Below, in pieces: positions 58,922-64,000 of a DNA stretch of 64,000 nucleotides. How positions within the stretch are numbered: position 1 is the stretch's first letter; each line of letters opens with the position of its first letter. The stretch is taken from contig CM040094.1 of the NCBI GenBank assembly GCA_022496805.1, forward strand, positions 1,302,001 to 1,366,000, written 5' to 3'. The DNA comes from Pohlia nutans. Its lineage: Eukaryota > Streptophyta > Bryopsida > Bryales > Mniaceae. The position numbers and the translations under genes were made by a program. The notes below the pieces were generated by a model. The model had not been told where the DNA came from. It ran no database searches and worked only from the letters and a program-made list of their open reading frames with translations.

Positions 58922-59792
58922 TTAACTCCTAACTGCCTAACCATGCATATTTTGCATGATGAACAGAAGAAAATTTTGTTTTCTCATTCGTCATGCAGTT
59001 TTTGTAGGGTGAATTTTTTTACAGAATTTTTTTATCGGTAGTTAGCATCATGCATGTGTGATTTGATTAGGAAAGGGTGACTTCTGAAACTTTCATGCCT
59101 CATTTCATATTGCAGTATTTCACCAAATTTTTGAAGAATTTAGTCTTAAAGTTTTTTTTTGATAAGTCAACTCATAAAATTAAGCAACCAAAAAATTCCC
59201 AAAAATCACTACACATAGACTATTAGATTTCAACCCATCACAACAAATTTCATCAATAGATTTCCAATATCTTATCCGTAATCAAATTACAAAATAATTT
59301 TGGTTTTTAAGTTTCAAATTTTATTGAAATTATTGGAGATATCAACCGCGGATCTAACTGTATGAATAGAATCTAAAGTTCAGCATGCACAACATTCATT
59401 CATACATCAAGTTCAAAATATCCCTCTTAATTCTCGGGGGGAGCACTCCCTTGTATATTTTGCATACACATGGGATAATGACCTATTTATTTGGGGGGTT
59501 ATTTACCTTGCAAAAAATATTATAAGGTGATGGTATTTTACATGTAAAAAGCCTGAGAATATTATATGTGATGGTATTTTACATGTAAACATGTTTCACT
59601 TTTTAAAAATCCCCTATTTTACATGTACATTTTTTACAAAATTTATCTACAATGAATATATTGGACCCTATTTTTTATCGCACGTTGTTTCTAAAATTTT
59701 CGCCAGTGAACCCCCCGAGTCTTAATTGCATTTAATAGTGCATCTATGCAAAACTGCCAGAATTAGATAGAAGTGAGGATGTTAGGGGTTAA
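58922..59792 (+). mobile_element. TTAA element family D, copy carrying a nested hAT-like MITE (871 bp)
   Basis: Starts TTAA-CTCCTAACTGCC and ends GATGTTAGGGG-TTAA. It aligns with 53913-54502 apart from an insertion at 59433-59719. Confidence 0.75.
59433..59719. mobile_element. hAT-like MITE with 8 bp target duplication
   Basis: The ends CTCGGGGGGAGCACT and (rc) CTCGGGGGGTTCACT are inverted repeats. Both sides carry TCTTAATT (59425-59432 and 59720-59727). An 8 bp duplication is typical of hAT transposons. The interior has no transposase. Confidence 0.8.
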
Positions 59793-60114
59793 GCCCCATG
59801 CACTAAAATTATAAGTTAAACAATCAATTATTCCAATATCTTTGTATAACTTTAGGCATTGCAGATATAAACAATATTCAACACTGAATTTCCGTGGATC
59901 TCATTTTTAAGACTGAAATTGTATTTTCTTTGATAAGGTGTTTATTTTTGGGGTGAAAACTGGGGGTCTTTTGGGGTTAAATTGTAAGTCATCTTCATTA
60001 CTTTTATTTTTATTTTCAAAAAACTATCAAGGAATTTTTATTGCGGGCAAAAACAAAATACACAGACCCCACCCAAGAAGTTATTCTCGTTTTTATTGAG
60101 GCTCAGAAGGGGAC

Positions 60115-61515
60115 CACTAATCTATGCAGAACTAACATGTACCAAATGGCAGGGCAATGCACTCATGGCCCATTCACACGAGTCACCCAATGCGAGTGTG
60201 GTAGAGAATCTTCGTTCATCAATGAAATGAGTTTTTGGTAGATATAGTGTGCTCTTGTAATTTATTTTTATTTTTAACTTGACGAATGTAAGAAGTTGCT
60301 CCAACGCATTTTGAATGTCGCAAGAAATTTGCGCTCCACCAACGCACATGCATTAGTCAAAAGCAAGAAAAGACAAGGTTCTGACACGCAAGAAATTGTA
60401 TATTATTTTTGAAATTCACCTTGCAGCATTCCAAGAACGCAATGTAAGTGTTGGAGCTTCTTGGTGTGAATGGGCCATCAATAAGTGACACAAGCACTCA
60501 CCTGCAAGCCCAGGGTAGTAAATTGACCCGTTTCTATTTTATTTCTTATAAAAAAAAATTTGATGAATTTCACCTATGCACACAAGGTTCTTTTATTAGT
60601 AGTTAGTGGCTAGGAGTCCACCCTTTTCAACAATAGCATTGTAAGGGCTTCAACAATGTCTCACCACCCAACTTCTGTAGCCAAAGATGAAGTGGACTTG
60701 CCATGATTTGAAATCTCCTATAATGATTCGAGAATAGTGGCTCAAATTCTAAAGTGTTGCAAAGAAGGGTTAAAGAACCTTATAGGCAGGCCCATTCACA
60801 CTAAGAAGCTACATCACTTGCGTTGCGTTTCTGGAATATTGTATGGTAAATTTCGAAAATCATATACATTTTCTTGCGATGTCAAAGCCTTGTCTTTTCT
60901 TGCTTTTGGCCACCGCATCTGCATTGGTGGAAACACAACTTTCTTGCAGCACCCAAAACGCATTGCAGCAATAGCTTCTTGGTTAAATTCTTAAATATTT
61001 TTTACATGACCAAATTAAGGTACAGATACCTATAACCGAAAACTTAAGCATTTCAGCATAGCATATCTTGGGTTATCAAGAAGGAGTTATTTTTTGTGCG
61101 TAGGAAAATAAGGTTCATGGAGAATGAGCCTTTTTCCAAAATTAATTAAGTAAAATTAGAATTACTACAAATTTTATTGTTCGAAAGTTGGTCAGAGCCC
61201 ATAACCAACATATAGCTTCACCCATGACCGACAACAACAAGAGTAGTGAACAAACATAAGACTATTTAATTCCGTAACAGTCACAGACGCGTTCTATTGG
61301 AGGACGCATCCTGAATATCCTGGATATAAATACCGGCTTATGGTTTTCCATTGCGCAGCACCCAGGAAATCTACTTATCTGTGATGGGTGCGTTATCGGT
61401 TATGGGTGTCTATACCTTATAGCTACCAAAAACTCACTTGACGAATGCAAATTCTCTGCGGCACTTGCGGTGGGTGACTGGTGTGAATGGGCAATGAGAC
61501 AGGCCAAAGTGAAGG
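60115..61515. repeat. Nested inverted-repeat (fold-back) locus
   Basis: Outer arms at about 60120-60250 and 61398-61512 (shared, in opposite orientation: TACCAAAAACTCA, GGTGACTNGTGTGAATGGGC). Inner arms at about 60280-60490 and 60770-60990 (AAAAGCAAGAAAAGACAAGG, GCTTCTT.GTGTGAATGGG). The P450-like string FGHRICIG in one plus-strand frame is part of an inner arm and is not a gene. Confidence 0.7.
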
Positions 61516-64000
61516 GCGGAAGATGCTGGAATAATTGAAGAATTGGTTCGACTTTTTCAAACCTGGAAACCTCATTTTCTGTACACTCAGTTCTGACTGA
61601 CCCAGGTTGCCGACTCTGCACAGCTGGCAACTCAGCAACAGTTGTACACTACGAAAAGATGCTGCACAAGCTACCGTAGCTGGGGGGGGGCAAGGGTCGG
61701 TGAAAATATATTTAAAAAAATCAAATGTTGAATTTTTTGTGAAATTATTCTTTTTTAAAATTTTCTAGACCTTTCAAATGATTTATTGAATATTCTATTC
61801 TTTTACCCGGACTCTAAATCCTCCCTCAAACATCCACACTATATTTACCCGGTCAAACCTCATTAATTTCTCACGTTTTAAAATGTATTATATATTTTTG
61901 GTATTTAAAAAAAAATTCTTAAACGAGTTTACATTGATATTTTCATAATTATTTAAATGATACATTTATAAGTTTTTTCAAAAAAATTCTTTTGTAATAG
62001 TTATAGTAGTTACAAAATGCCTAAAATAGTATGAATTTTTCATTAGGAAAAATGAAAATAATAGTGATGAACAAGGTGTAGTTAGCATACTTCTAGAACT
62101 GATATAAAAAGAAATTGGATTGAAAAACATTTTTTACAGTGTATATTAGAATTCTAAGGCTCCGAGCTTTAAAGTGTTGTAAAAAAAGCAATTTTAATGA
62201 TTATGAAGAACCTTATATTGGATTAGAAAGTAGAAGATACACCTTCGACACTTTCTTAGTTGGGACCATTTTCATTTGAAATTAGGAATTAGGTGAAAGT
62301 TGGCGTTTGACTGAAAAATGATCAAACATGGCTCCACAAGGCTTCTGGCACACTTAAGGGTTAATGCAAGAGGATAAAAATAGCCCTTTATTTTGTGCAT
62401 ATAGGGCCCAATTTAAAAATAACTTCCTCTTCCAAGGTATTAAGATTCCCAAGAAGGTCATCCTAAACTACTTCGGGACCCTAGCCCCCAAATTTGAAAA
62501 AAAAATTGTCAAAAAATTACCCTTGGGTGCCCAAAATGAAAATTTTGAAAAATGGGCATCATAGGTGAATAGTGTTTGCATTAACATCAAGGGGGATTTA
62601 GAGTCGGGGTTTATAATTAAATATTCAATGATGAATGATCCTGCTCTTCACATATGGTATGAAATTCTGATATCATTACTATTCTTTTCAACAATCATGT
62701 ACTACAAAATATAATAATAATAATAATAATAATAATTATTATTTTTAGGTCAAAAGCTCAGTTTAAAGTGGATGTCAAATTTTGATAATCAAAAGTTACA
62801 TGGTGAAAATACTATAACAAAATCATTTGTCATATACTAGTAAGCTAACTACATTAAATAGGGATATTATAGGGATATTAGGGGACCCATACTAGTTTAT
62901 CGACACTTCACACTATATAAATATTTATCATTACCGTACAACAAAAAAAAAAAAAATTAAATTAAATTAAATTAAAAATATAATAAAATAGTCAAATAGT
63001 TACAATTTTTTTCTGTTCTTGGTCACGCATTATTATCATTTTACCACTAGGTGTTTTTTTTACAGGATAAGTCTTTTTAATTTTAAGGTCCCCCCAATCC
63101 CCTATTTAGTGTAACTGTCTCTCTTCCACACTCTTAAAGTAGTTCTTAAAGAGTTGTATATATCTCCCAATACCTGTGTACACTACACTATGTTGCGACA
63201 TATCAAGTGGTGCACTTGGAGCCCATTGATAGCTTTCTATTATGACTTAGTTCTTGCTACAGTTTGTCACAATTAATTTTGTTATTTAATTCATTTTTAA
63301 ACAAAATAATTTATAGTCTAAAATAGCTTTTTTTAGGCTTTAACATTGAATAGGATGAAGAGGGTAACTAGAGAGAAATTTTAATTAAGTTTTTTGGAGA
63401 TTACTCAAATGTTCCAAGCTTTAGCTTTGCAAACCTCCACTTTGAATGTGAGGAAGCTTAAGTAGGCATTACCAACGTTTTTGACACTAATTTTGACATG
63501 TTTGTAACTCTTTAAGTGTCAAGAAACATTTTTTCAACACTAAATTGTCAAAAAGAGTATCGAAACATCATCCTTGTGGATAGGGAGGTTGCTACTTGAA
63601 AAGCGAGCGAGTACTAACGAGCCTCTAATACCATAGTTGCTTGTTTGATTCTTTGAAGAAAAATCTCCGTTTCAAAAACAATGAAACAAGATTTGATATT
63701 ATTGTACCCGGCCATCAAGGTCAACAAGTCATGCTGAATATGTAATTATTTTGGGAAATTACTTTTAAAAAAATCCCAAATTATGTAAATATTCTTCAAG
63801 ATTTTTTAATATCTTTTTTACTTTTTTGGAACAAATGGATGCTTTATTTCCATTAATAGACAACAAGTAACATTACACTAAGACGTAGAGAGTACGTACA
63901 TGAACTCCCCCACGGGTAAGTTTTTAATTTTTTCTACAACAACTTTTGGATTTGATCTTGACCTCCTAATCATTTTCTATCAACATTAATGTGTACTCCC
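61516..64000. other. AT-rich stretch to window end, no gene seen
   Basis: Contains a fragment of the 50510-type MITE at about 62390-62600, a (TAA)n tract at 62710-62738, a (TTAAA)n tract at 62955-62975 and a possible repeat end near 63705. The last 180 bp resemble 15140-15245 (ATGGATNCTTTATTT, GAGAGTAC). No gene was recognised. Confidence 0.45.

Noticed and set aside
60737..60994. Plus-strand frame containing FGHRICIG, like a cytochrome P450 heme motif
   Set aside because: The spacing of the motif is wrong, no other P450 region is present, and the sequence is an arm of an inverted repeat whose partner is at 60280-60490.
62364..62564. Lysine-rich 66-residue plus-strand frame
   Set aside because: The region matches the left part of the MITE at 50510-51032 in reverse, so it is repeat sequence.

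Overview
The window is nuclear DNA of a land plant. The evidence is spliced genes with GT-AG introns of 100 bp to 3 kb, plant-type gene families (STP sugar/H+ symporter, plant S1/SPH secreted protein, SAP30-like and ASF1 chromatin proteins), a Copia LTR with the initiator-Met tRNA primer site usual in plants, and telobox (AAACCCTA) motifs. The species cannot be fixed from the sequence. The repeat content would fit a seed-free plant as well as a seed plant, but that is an impression and not a demonstration.

Layout. 41-4595 (+): 3' part of a ubiquitin-specific protease (UBP) gene that looks damaged (frameshift, altered Cys box) and has a 2.2 kb TIR element at an intron/exon junction. 6196-7240: Copia LTR plus a gag remnant. 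7230-9608: abutting and nested small transposons. 10015-10488 (+): intact single-exon S1-type secreted protein. 10800-15600: repeats with no gene seen. 16314-17219 and 23776-24944 (+): two direct-repeat paralogues of the histone chaperone ASF1. Between them lies a spliced remnant of a Crypton-like tyrosine-recombinase gene (minus strand, about 21041-22223), enclosed by direct repeats and by an outer pair of inverted repeats. 27236-29587 (-): intact three-exon STP-type monosaccharide transporter. 32976-37394 (-): intact six-exon SAP30-like gene whose introns are swollen by MITEs and tandem repeats. 38600-64000: no convincing gene, but many MITEs, fold-back elements, SINE-like copies and minisatellites.

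The genes do not form an operon or a pathway. Two of them (ASF1, SAP30-like) are chromatin factors, UBP is a deubiquitinase, STP acts at the plasma membrane and the S1 protein is secreted.

The most notable material is in the repeats: (i) several families of small elements flanked by TTAA with ends close to CCCCTAAAGGNCC, the signature of piggyBac-type transposition, which is rarely reported in plants; (ii) the Crypton-like recombinase remnant; (iii) a 144 bp stretch of the STP coding exon copied without a mismatch 12 kb away beside a MITE; (iv) a nested inverted-repeat locus at 60.1-61.5 kb; (v) a short hairpin-bearing repeat with 12-14 bp target duplications. All calls come from reading the sequence by eye; no database search or alignment program was run.
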